Made by a program: the position numbers and the translations under genes. Shown piece by piece: positions 29,881 through 37,226 of a DNA stretch of 40,525 bases (the stretch's first letter is position 1; every line of letters starts with the position of its first letter). The notes under the pieces were generated by a model. The model did not search any database, was not told the DNA's origin, and saw only the letters and a list, made by a program, of their open reading frames with translations. The DNA is from a virus. The stretch is from IMG/VR virus record IMGVR_UViG_3300017917_001441, positions 1 through 40,525 of that record. One strand, given 5' to 3'.

Positions 29881-30594
29881 ATGTCTGCTACTGTGATTAT
29901 ACCAACTACTGGTTCGCCAGAGGTGAAAACTGCCGTTGAATCTGTTTTAAATCAAAGTCATTATACAAAATGTTATGTTGTTATTGATGGTGATGACTAC
30001 ACAGACAGAACACTAGAAGTTCTTGGTTCTGCATTAGATGATGAAAGAGTTCATGTTTGTCCACTACCAATCAATGTCGGTGCCAATGGATTTTATGGTC
30101 ACCGTGTCTATGCCGCCTTCACACATTTAGTTGATACAGAATATGTTGCCTATCTCGACCAAGACAATTGGTTATATCGGTCTCATGTGGAAAACTGTAT
30201 CAAAACAATTAATACAAGAGGCTTAGATTGGTGTTATTCTTTACGCCAAGTATATAATAAACAAGGTAAGTTTGTTTGCTTTGATGACTGTGAATCTCTT
30301 GGCATCTGGCCAACCTATCACGGAGTTCATCACATAGATACTAATTGTTACTTCATTAAAACAGAAGTTGCAAATAAGATAGCAAGTGTTTGGCATGGCG
30401 GCTGGGGACAAGATAGAGTATTTCTACAAGCTATTACAAAACACTTTCCAAAATTCTATTGCACAGGCGAATATACAACCTGTTATCGTGTAGATGGTGG
30501 TAAAGGTTCTGTTAATGCAGAGTTCTTTGAAAATGGTAATAAAGTAATGAATGAAAAATATAATGGGAGTTATCCATGGCGTCAAAAAGCTTAA
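29881..30594 (+). CDS. GT2-family glycosyltransferase
   Basis: A 237-residue enzyme that begins with the GT2 pattern 'VIIPTTGSPEVKTAVESVLN' (5-24), then 'CYVVIDGDDYTDRT' (32-45), and a metal-binding 'AYLDQDNWLY' (about 88-97). It should transfer a sugar from a nucleotide donor in the cytoplasm. It opens a run of eight glycan genes and overlaps the next by 19 nt. The acceptor (virion glycan, DNA or host envelope) is unknown. Confidence 0.85.
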   Translation: MSATVIIPTTGSPEVKTAVESVLNQSHYTKCYVVIDGDDYTDRTLEVLGSALDDERVHVCPLPINVGANGFYGHRVYAAFTHLVDTEYVAYLDQDNWLYRSHVENCIKTINTRGLDWCYSLRQVYNKQGKFVCFDDCESLGIWPTYHGVHHIDTNCYFIKTEVANKIASVWHGGWGQDRVFLQAITKHFPKFYCTGEYTTCYRVDGGKGSVNAEFFENGNKVMNEKYNGSYPWRQKA

Positions 30595-31424
30595 TCATTG
30601 GTGCATTTACCAATTATAATTACAATCAATTAAAACCATGGGTCGAATCAATCGATGAGTGTGGTTTTACTGGCGACAAAGCCATGGTTGTTGGTAATGC
30701 TTCACAAGAAACAATCGGTGAACTTATCAAACGAGATTTCATCATCATTAAGATGCACGAAATTAATGCACCAATTCATGTGGCTCGTTTTCTATCAATC
30801 TATGACTTTCTTAAAAACACTTGGCAGAATTATAATCATGTGGTTACCACAGATGTCAAAGATGTTTACTTTCAAACCAACCCAATTGCATGGTTAGAAT
30901 TAAATCTTAAAGGCAAAAAACTAGTTGCCGGTTCTGAAGGTTTAAGATACAAAGACGAACCATGGGGTGATGAGAATCTCAGACAGGCTTATGGACCATA
31001 TGTGTATGAACAATTCAAACATAATGAGATATACAATGTAGGAACCATCGGTGGTGTGTCTGAATATGTAAAAGATATGATGTTCAATATTCTGTTCAAC
31101 GCAATCAACCGACCTATTCCTATTTGTGACCAGGCGGTGTATAATGTTCTGATTCAAACACAACCATTTAAAGATTCAATTTATTTTGCTAAACAATTGG
31201 ATGGTTGGGCTTGTCAGGCAGGTACCACGGTTGACCCATCTAAGATTGAATCATTCAGACCACATCTATTAGAACCAGAACCAAAGTTTGAGAATGGTAT
31301 TGTAAAGACTTCATTAGGTCGGCCATTTGCAATCGTGCATCAATATGACCGTGTGCCAGAATGGAAACAATTTATCAAAGAGAAATATAAACAAGAAGAA
31401 GTTTTAACTTTTAGGACAACATAA
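30576..31424 (+). CDS. GT-A-like glycosyltransferase domain protein
   Basis: A 282-residue protein whose layout fits a retaining nucleotide-sugar transferase: 'LIIGAFTNYNYNQLKPW' at the start, 'HVVTTDVKDVYFQTNP' (about 87-102, with a D-x-x-D in the place of DxD), and 'IYNVGTIGGVSEYV' and 'CDQAVYNVLIQ', as in GT8-like and DUF616-like proteins. It is coupled to both neighbours. Confidence 0.65.
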   Translation: MASKSLIIGAFTNYNYNQLKPWVESIDECGFTGDKAMVVGNASQETIGELIKRDFIIIKMHEINAPIHVARFLSIYDFLKNTWQNYNHVVTTDVKDVYFQTNPIAWLELNLKGKKLVAGSEGLRYKDEPWGDENLRQAYGPYVYEQFKHNEIYNVGTIGGVSEYVKDMMFNILFNAINRPIPICDQAVYNVLIQTQPFKDSIYFAKQLDGWACQAGTTVDPSKIESFRPHLLEPEPKFENGIVKTSLGRPFAIVHQYDRVPEWKQFIKEKYKQEEVLTFRTT

Positions 31425-31951
31425 TGGACTTTGAAAAAGAATATCAAGATGCATGTGCAAGAGATACTGACATACACGAGCATCTACCAATCATCTCCGA
31501 ATTAACATCACAATGCACCCATGTTACAGAACTTGGTGTTGGTTGGGCTCAAAGCACTCGTGCCTTTCTAAGATACAATGTAGAATTGCATAGTTACGAG
31601 TTTATGCCGCAACCTGGTATCCGTGAATTTTTTGAAGAAGCCCGTAATGCAGGTCGAAATGTTACGCTTCATGTTGATGACACTCGCAAAGTAGAAATTG
31701 CAGAAACAGACTTGATGTTGGTGGATAGTCTACATATCTATGAGCAGGTACAAAAAGAATTAGAATTACATGCCGGCAAAGTTCGTAAGTATATTCTATT
31801 TCATGATACCACATCATTTGCAGACCATGGTGAATTTGGTGGAAAAGGTATTTGGCCAGCAGTTCAAGAATTTATTGACAGTCATCCAGAATGGCAGTTA
31901 GTTGAACGCAGAACAAATAATAATGGATTGACGATATTGAAACGGGTTTAA
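31424..31951 (+). CDS. SAM-dependent methyltransferase-like protein (CmcI-like)
   Basis: A 175-residue Rossmann-like protein. 'HVTELGVGWAQSTRAFLRY' (32-50) resembles a SAM-binding motif I, 'DLMLVDSLHIYEQVQKEL' (about 95-112) and 'KYILFHDTTSF' (about 120-130) match the cephalosporin-hydroxylase-like/methyltransferase group. It may methylate a sugar in this cluster. It is short, lacking a clear substrate cap. Confidence 0.7.
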   Translation: MDFEKEYQDACARDTDIHEHLPIISELTSQCTHVTELGVGWAQSTRAFLRYNVELHSYEFMPQPGIREFFEEARNAGRNVTLHVDDTRKVEIAETDLMLVDSLHIYEQVQKELELHAGKVRKYILFHDTTSFADHGEFGGKGIWPAVQEFIDSHPEWQLVERRTNNNGLTILKRV

Positions 31952-31952
31952 T

Positions 31953-32954
31953 ATGAAAATTTTTATTACAGGAATTGCAGGCTTTTTAGGTAGTCATTTG
32001 GCTGATAGAATGTTGGAGTTGGGCCATGAAGTTATTGGTAATGATACATTGATTGGTGGTTATCGTGATAATGTGCCTAAAGATGCAAAATTTCATATAG
32101 TGGATTGTTGTGATGTTGAAAGCATGACATTCTATATGCAAGGCGCTGATATTGTAATTCATACAGCCGCAACAGCACATGAAGGTCTTTCTGTTTTCTC
32201 TCCAAGTTTTATTACCAAAAATATTTTTGAAGCCTCTGTCGCAACCATTTCAGCAGCAATTCAAAATAAAGTAAAACGATTTGTATATTGTTCTTCAATG
32301 GCACGTTATGGTAATCAACCTCACCCTTTTACCGAAGATATGATGCCAAAGCCAATTGATCCTTATGGTGTTGCTAAAGTGGCTGGAGAAGATGTATTAA
32401 AGATTCTATGTGAAACTCATGGTATGGAATGGAACATTGCAGTGCCACATAATATTGTTGGCCCTCGCCAAAGATATAATGATCCATTCCGAAACGTAAT
32501 GAGTATTATGATTAATCGTAATCTCCGTGGTTTACCGGCAATTATTTATGGTGACGGATTACAAACTAGGTGTTTCTCATATGTTGGTGATTGTGTTGAG
32601 TGTTTAGAAAAAATGGCTCTTGATTCTAAAGTTGTAAACCAAATTATTAACATTGGTCCTGATGATGGTACGGTAACAATTAAAGAACTTGCGAAATTAG
32701 TTTCTAAAGCAACAGATTTTGAAGGTGAAGTCATTTATGTTCCAGACAGACCAAGAGAAGTTAAACATGCAGATTGTTCTGCTGACAAAGCTCGTTGGTT
32801 ATTAAATTATGAAACAAAAACAACGTTAGAACAATCGATACAAGAAACGGTAGAATATATTAAACAAAAAGGACCAAAAGAGTTTGATTATTCTTATCCA
32901 TTAGAAATTAACACCAAAAAAACACCTAAAACTTGGTCAGAAAGATTAATATAA
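31953..32954 (+). CDS. NAD-dependent sugar epimerase/dehydratase (SDR)
   Basis: A 333-residue extended SDR. The NAD site 'ITGIAGFLGSHLADRML' (4-20), the catalytic serine in 'VYCSSMARYGN', the YxxxK motif in 'DPYGVAKVAGED' (about 136-147) and 'HNIVGPRQRYNDPFRNVMS' (about 171-189) are all present. It probably converts a UDP- or dTDP-sugar for the neighbouring transferases, like UDP-glucose 4-epimerase. Its TAA overlaps the next ATG. Confidence 0.9.
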   Translation: MKIFITGIAGFLGSHLADRMLELGHEVIGNDTLIGGYRDNVPKDAKFHIVDCCDVESMTFYMQGADIVIHTAATAHEGLSVFSPSFITKNIFEASVATISAAIQNKVKRFVYCSSMARYGNQPHPFTEDMMPKPIDPYGVAKVAGEDVLKILCETHGMEWNIAVPHNIVGPRQRYNDPFRNVMSIMINRNLRGLPAIIYGDGLQTRCFSYVGDCVECLEKMALDSKVVNQIINIGPDDGTVTIKELAKLVSKATDFEGEVIYVPDRPREVKHADCSADKARWLLNYETKTTLEQSIQETVEYIKQKGPKEFDYSYPLEINTKKTPKTWSERLI

Positions 32955-33721
32955 TGACATCCATATCCTTTTTTCATATAGCAGCTTATCCCGAATCTGC
33001 TAAAGTTATTATTGAAAATGCAAGAAAACACCATTCAAATAATTTTTATTTCCTTGGCGTTGATGGGAAACACAACCTTAAACAAACATCAGAAAAAAAT
33101 AATTGTCATTATGTAAAATTCGAACCTATAGGACCATTAATAGCACCACAAGGATGGAATTTAAACAAATCTTTAGAATTTTTAAATCGTTTTTACACGG
33201 CTTGCCAAATGGCCAAAACATCACATATAATTATGATGGAAGATGATGTGTTGATATTAAAACCAATTACAATTAATCCTGAATGGGAACATGCCTGTGC
33301 TGACACAAAAATTGGTAATGTGATACCAGAACCTGTGCATGATTTGATTGAACAACATTGCGGTAAACGACCGACATTTAAGCAATATGGAGCTGGTGGC
33401 GGTTCAATATTCAAAGTTAAAACATTTTTAGAATATTATGATACAAATATACAATGGTTTAAAAAACATTTTGATACGATACAATCTTATTACCCAACCA
33501 TAGGTTATCTGGACAGTTTTATGAATGTGTATTACTTTTTGGCTGGTAAAGATTATTCTGTAAATTATCGAAGAGCTGACACACATAACCACAAACCAGG
33601 TTTCGATTATGAATCATTTATAAGTAAACTATCACCAGAAATTGAAATATTGAATAACTATAAAAAATATTATTGGCCATCAGAAAATGAGGTCATAACT
33701 TTTAATACTGCACTAGCATGA
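32954..33721 (+). CDS. Predicted glycosyltransferase
   Basis: A 255-residue protein with 'ISFFHIAAYPESAKVIIENA' (4-23) and the acidic 'IIMMEDDVLILKP' (about 92-104) as the likely metal/nucleotide-sugar site, then 'FKQYGAGGGSIF' and 'YLDSFMNVYYFLAG'. I chose the ATG at 32954, which overlaps the previous stop. The fold fits GT-A, but the family is not certain. Confidence 0.65.
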   Translation: MTSISFFHIAAYPESAKVIIENARKHHSNNFYFLGVDGKHNLKQTSEKNNCHYVKFEPIGPLIAPQGWNLNKSLEFLNRFYTACQMAKTSHIIMMEDDVLILKPITINPEWEHACADTKIGNVIPEPVHDLIEQHCGKRPTFKQYGAGGGSIFKVKTFLEYYDTNIQWFKKHFDTIQSYYPTIGYLDSFMNVYYFLAGKDYSVNYRRADTHNHKPGFDYESFISKLSPEIEILNNYKKYYWPSENEVITFNTALA

Positions 33722-34521
33722 ATGACATTACGATAGTAACTGCTTTCTTTGATATTGGTCGAAGTGGCTGGACTCCAGACAAAGGATTGCCACACTACCT
33801 ACATCGAACCACGGAGACTTATCTACAACGATTTGGTTATTTGGCCAAATTAAATAATCCTATGGTCATCTTTACATCAAAAGAATTTGCCAAAGAAATA
33901 CAGTTTATTCGGCAAAACAAACCAACAGATATATTAGTAGTTGATTTTAAAAACAACTTTACAAAATTGAGAAATGAAATTCAAACGGTTCAAAGTAATA
34001 CAGAATTTCAATCTAAAATAAATCCCATGCAAGTAAAAAATCCAGAATACTGGAGTGCTGACTACGTTCTCGTTAATATGTTGAAAGCATCATTTGTTCA
34101 CCAAGCCATAAAACAAAATTTGATTAAAACAGATTTAATTTCTTGGCTTGATTTTGGTTATTGTCGTGAAGAATCTACACTTAACGGTGTTCAACATTGG
34201 CATTATACATTTAACAAAGATAAGATACACTTCTTTAATCTCAAAGATTGGAAAGAAGGAACATATATTGAAGATGTTATTTTTAATAATGATGTTCACA
34301 TTACAGGTCCTTGTATTGTTGCCGGTAAACAAATGTGGCCAGTATTGGAAGCATTAATCCATCACAATTTAGAAGAACTGTTTAAAAATAATTTGATTGA
34401 TGATGACCAGACTTTATTACTAATGTCTTATCTTCAAAAGCCAGAAATATTTGAATTACATAAAGTGAACAGTAACGATTGGTTTATTGTATTTAAGGAA
34501 TATAATGTTAATACACATTAG
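33718..34521 (+). CDS. HtrL/WlaTC-like glycan biosynthesis protein
   Basis: A 267-residue protein matching the HtrL/YibB/WlaTC pattern: 'TIVTAFFDIGRSGW' (5-18), 'YLQRFGYLAKLNNPMVIFTS' (about 35-54), 'SADYVLVNMLKASFVHQAI' and 'SWLDFGYCRE' (about 143-152). Relatives occur in lipooligosaccharide gene clusters, which supports an LPS-like or virion glycan for this operon. Confidence 0.8.
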   Translation: MNDITIVTAFFDIGRSGWTPDKGLPHYLHRTTETYLQRFGYLAKLNNPMVIFTSKEFAKEIQFIRQNKPTDILVVDFKNNFTKLRNEIQTVQSNTEFQSKINPMQVKNPEYWSADYVLVNMLKASFVHQAIKQNLIKTDLISWLDFGYCREESTLNGVQHWHYTFNKDKIHFFNLKDWKEGTYIEDVIFNNDVHITGPCIVAGKQMWPVLEALIHHNLEELFKNNLIDDDQTLLLMSYLQKPEIFELHKVNSNDWFIVFKEYNVNTH

Positions 34522-35227
34522 TTGCACTGCAAATTTGGGAGATTTTGCCAACGCTTTGCCTGTTATATCAGGATTATCTTTATCTGATGGTGGCCGTCCA
34601 GTTGACCTCATTATTCGTGGTGAAATGAGAAAGTTTGTTGGTATCAAAGACCTATTATTACAACAACCATGTATCAATTCAATTGAGTTTGATGATGAAG
34701 TATTTTTTAATGGTGCAATTAACCTAAGTTCTTGGACAAGAATGGATCAGAATGATCCAAATCGTCCAGTAGAAACTTGCCGATATGAAAATTGGATTCG
34801 TGACCACTACCAAGTTAATTTTCAAGTTGATGATAACTTTGAATTGATGATTGAAGATGCACCTTATGAAGATTTCAGTAACAAGTATATTATTGGTGAC
34901 CGTTGGAATCATCACACTATTGATACACGCAGAAAAACACAAGTAGTTAGAGATGGTGTTGATCCTGATCCGAGTAAAGTTGAATATCTAGATTATAGTA
35001 AGTCACTCATGCACAATTTGAATCTTATCAAATATAGTGCAAAGCCTTTTATCAGCACATTCACAGGTATTGGTATTCTTGCAGACTTAATGAATAAAGA
35101 AACGATTGTGTGTTGGGACGAAGATATGAGAATGTGGGACGGCCATCCTGTTGAGTTTGATTTCAAACGTCATTATTATGGTAATCGTAAATCAAAATTA
35201 GTTTATGTGAAAGATGTTACACTATGA
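34505..35227 (+). CDS. GT9-like (heptosyltransferase-like) protein, copy 1
   Basis: A 240-residue protein. 'ISCTANLGDFANALPVISGL' (4-23) resembles the N-terminal GD-xxxALP motif of GT9 heptosyltransferases, and 'FISTFTGIGILADLMNKETI' the C-terminal donor region. I chose the ATG at 34505, which overlaps the previous gene's end. It is shorter than GT9 enzymes (about 330), so each of the tandem copies may be one reduced enzyme. Its stop overlaps copy 2. Confidence 0.6.
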   Translation: MLIHISCTANLGDFANALPVISGLSLSDGGRPVDLIIRGEMRKFVGIKDLLLQQPCINSIEFDDEVFFNGAINLSSWTRMDQNDPNRPVETCRYENWIRDHYQVNFQVDDNFELMIEDAPYEDFSNKYIIGDRWNHHTIDTRRKTQVVRDGVDPDPSKVEYLDYSKSLMHNLNLIKYSAKPFISTFTGIGILADLMNKETIVCWDEDMRMWDGHPVEFDFKRHYYGNRKSKLVYVKDVTL

Positions 35228-35940
35228 TTATTAATATTGAGCCAGGCACCTTTGGCACAGTTCGTAATGGTGATATGATTGCTGTTGCAAACGTATTAGA
35301 ACACATACGAAAAACAAATAATAATCCTCTAATTCAATTTCATTTAAAACCTGGTAATGTTAGCGATGATACACATTGTCAGACATTCTATGAAATCATG
35401 TTGAAGATGACTAACTATTTTTCAATAGAACCAGGTGACCAATCGTTACCTTGGAGAAAAGTAAATGTTTGGGACTTCCGTGATATATCTGGTGATTTGG
35501 TAAAGATAAAAAATATTGCACCGATGGAAAAGAAAATTGTGGTCTTTCCATTATTTGATGCGCCATATAATGTGTGGAGAAATTGGCCTCAACCAGTTTA
35601 CGAACAAATTATTAAGAGATTTTCCACCGAAGAATATAAAGATTATGAAAAAATAATTTGTATCAAAGGACATTTTGGTGAATCTTGCCAATTTGAAGGT
35701 TGGCGATATTCTACCAACTTTGTGCAGAATTATTACCACATTACCACAGCCGAAGTGTTTGTGGGTGGTGACACAGGTTCTAGCCACTTTGCTTGGGCTC
35801 TTGACAGAGGACCTAAAGACCTGTTATACTATGGATCTAGCCGAGGCCTTGTTCATACTCTACCGTTCTATCTCATGGAAGGTAAAGGTAAAATGACAAC
35901 CTACTGGTTGGATTTTGAAGGTACCAAATGGAACATTTAA
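35224..35940 (+). CDS. GT9-like protein, copy 2
   Basis: A 238-residue protein in which 'NIEPGTFGTVRNGDMIAVAN' starts the first domain, 'VFPLFDAPYNVWRNWPQPVY' (about 103-122) resembles the GT9 donor-side segment, and 'VFVGGDTGSSHFAWAL' (about 178-193) matches the D-x-G-x-x-H signature of GT9. It ends the glycan cluster. The following 110 nt hold a late promoter and no gene. Confidence 0.65.
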   Translation: MIINIEPGTFGTVRNGDMIAVANVLEHIRKTNNNPLIQFHLKPGNVSDDTHCQTFYEIMLKMTNYFSIEPGDQSLPWRKVNVWDFRDISGDLVKIKNIAPMEKKIVVFPLFDAPYNVWRNWPQPVYEQIIKRFSTEEYKDYEKIICIKGHFGESCQFEGWRYSTNFVQNYYHITTAEVFVGGDTGSSHFAWALDRGPKDLLYYGSSRGLVHTLPFYLMEGKGKMTTYWLDFEGTKWNI

Positions 35941-35997
35941 GGTCGTATATATCGAACCCAATAATTCTAAGGTTGTACCATAAAAATTAAGAAGTTG

Positions 35998-36005
35998 TAT
36001 AAATA
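35998..36005 (+). promoter_or_regulatory. Consensus T4 late promoter (TATAAATA)
   Basis: An exact TATAAATA in the gap between the glycan cluster and the gene at 36051, which has an AAGGAA ribosome site. It marks the start of a late, probably structural, operon that runs to the window's end. Confidence 0.8.
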
Positions 36006-36050
36006 AGCAACCGGCAACCAAAGTGTGTTGCAAATCTAGTAAGGAAATCA

Positions 36051-37226
36051 ATGCTGTCTTTTTTAACGTTTCTGAAAGAGGAAACTCAGGAAGTTAGTGG
36101 CAAACTTAAGCATATTCATCATGCTGAGGATCGTCCACTCTTTCACGGAGCGGCTGGCTTTGAACATGCCAGAGATGCATTGAATACCGCACATGAACAC
36201 ATTAAGTCTGGGGGCCATAGTTCACACCTCACAATGAAATATGACGGTTCACCATCTCTTGTTTTTGGTCATCATCCAGAAAATGGTAAGTTTTTTGTGG
36301 CCAGTAAGTCTGCTTTCAATAAGAATCCTAAGATTAACTATACAGAAAAAGATATTGAAAAGAATCACGGACACGCACCAGGATTGGTGGCAAAATTAAA
36401 AGACGCCTTGCACCTAAAGAAAGTCGTTCCAAAGAAGGGAGTGTATCAAGGTGACGTTATGTTTGGTCATGATGATAAACACGAACACAAAGGTGGAGTA
36501 TCATTCACACCAAATACCATAAAGTATACTGCCAAAGGCGAAGATGCCGAAAGAATTAAAAAGGCAAAAGTTGGTGTAGTTGTGCATACTCAATACCACG
36601 GTAAAAACATTACCGATATGAAAGCTGACCCACATCCAGATGTTCACAATTTCAAACAACATGAAGATGTCTGGCATAAATCCGCAGAACATGATACTAG
36701 TAAAGTAAACTATTCAGAAAAAGCACAAGAACAATATAAAAAGCATATTGCAGCTGCACAGGAATTACATGATAAACATGGTGCAGCCATGTATCGTGCA
36801 ACACATCCACATAGTGGTGAAGCTGGTGGTCTGGCAACCTACATTAATCAAACTGTTCGTAAAGATGAAACTCCTACGGCCAAAGGATTACAGAAACACA
36901 TCACCAATATATACAAAAAGGCGGCATCAAAACTGAAAACTCCAGCTGCACAATCTCGTAAAGAGACCGAACTAAAAACACATATAGACCACATAAAAGG
37001 TAATGAAGAACATTACAATAATCTGTTGAAGATGCACCATCATTTGCAACAGGCCAAAAATGTTTTAGTGAAAACTCTAAATCAGAATACAGGCGGTTTG
37101 GAACATCACATAGATAGTAAAAAGACTGATCCAGAGGGATTTGTAGTTCATCATGCAGGTGAGCCAACAAAGTTAGTTAATAGAGCAGAGTTCGCCAAAG
37201 CAAATTTACTTAAAGTAAGAAAATGA
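36051..37226 (+). CDS. Nucleotidyltransferase/ligase-motif protein (DUF6267-like), likely packaged
   Basis: A 391-residue, histidine- and lysine-rich protein conserved in T4-like marine phages. It shows motifs of covalent nucleotidyltransferases (DNA/RNA ligases): 'KYDGSPS' (63-69, motif I with the would-be adenylated Lys63), 'GVYQGDVMF' (130-138, motif III position), 'EGFVVH' (362-367, motif IV) and 'TKLVNR' (373-378, motif V). The helical region between III and IV is longer than usual. The N-terminus 'MLSFLTFLKE' resembles the capsid-targeting peptide of T4 internal proteins. Ligase activity is not shown, and the family name is from memory. Confidence 0.65.
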   Translation: MLSFLTFLKEETQEVSGKLKHIHHAEDRPLFHGAAGFEHARDALNTAHEHIKSGGHSSHLTMKYDGSPSLVFGHHPENGKFFVASKSAFNKNPKINYTEKDIEKNHGHAPGLVAKLKDALHLKKVVPKKGVYQGDVMFGHDDKHEHKGGVSFTPNTIKYTAKGEDAERIKKAKVGVVVHTQYHGKNITDMKADPHPDVHNFKQHEDVWHKSAEHDTSKVNYSEKAQEQYKKHIAAAQELHDKHGAAMYRATHPHSGEAGGLATYINQTVRKDETPTAKGLQKHITNIYKKAASKLKTPAAQSRKETELKTHIDHIKGNEEHYNNLLKMHHHLQQAKNVLVKTLNQNTGGLEHHIDSKKTDPEGFVVHHAGEPTKLVNRAEFAKANLLKVRK

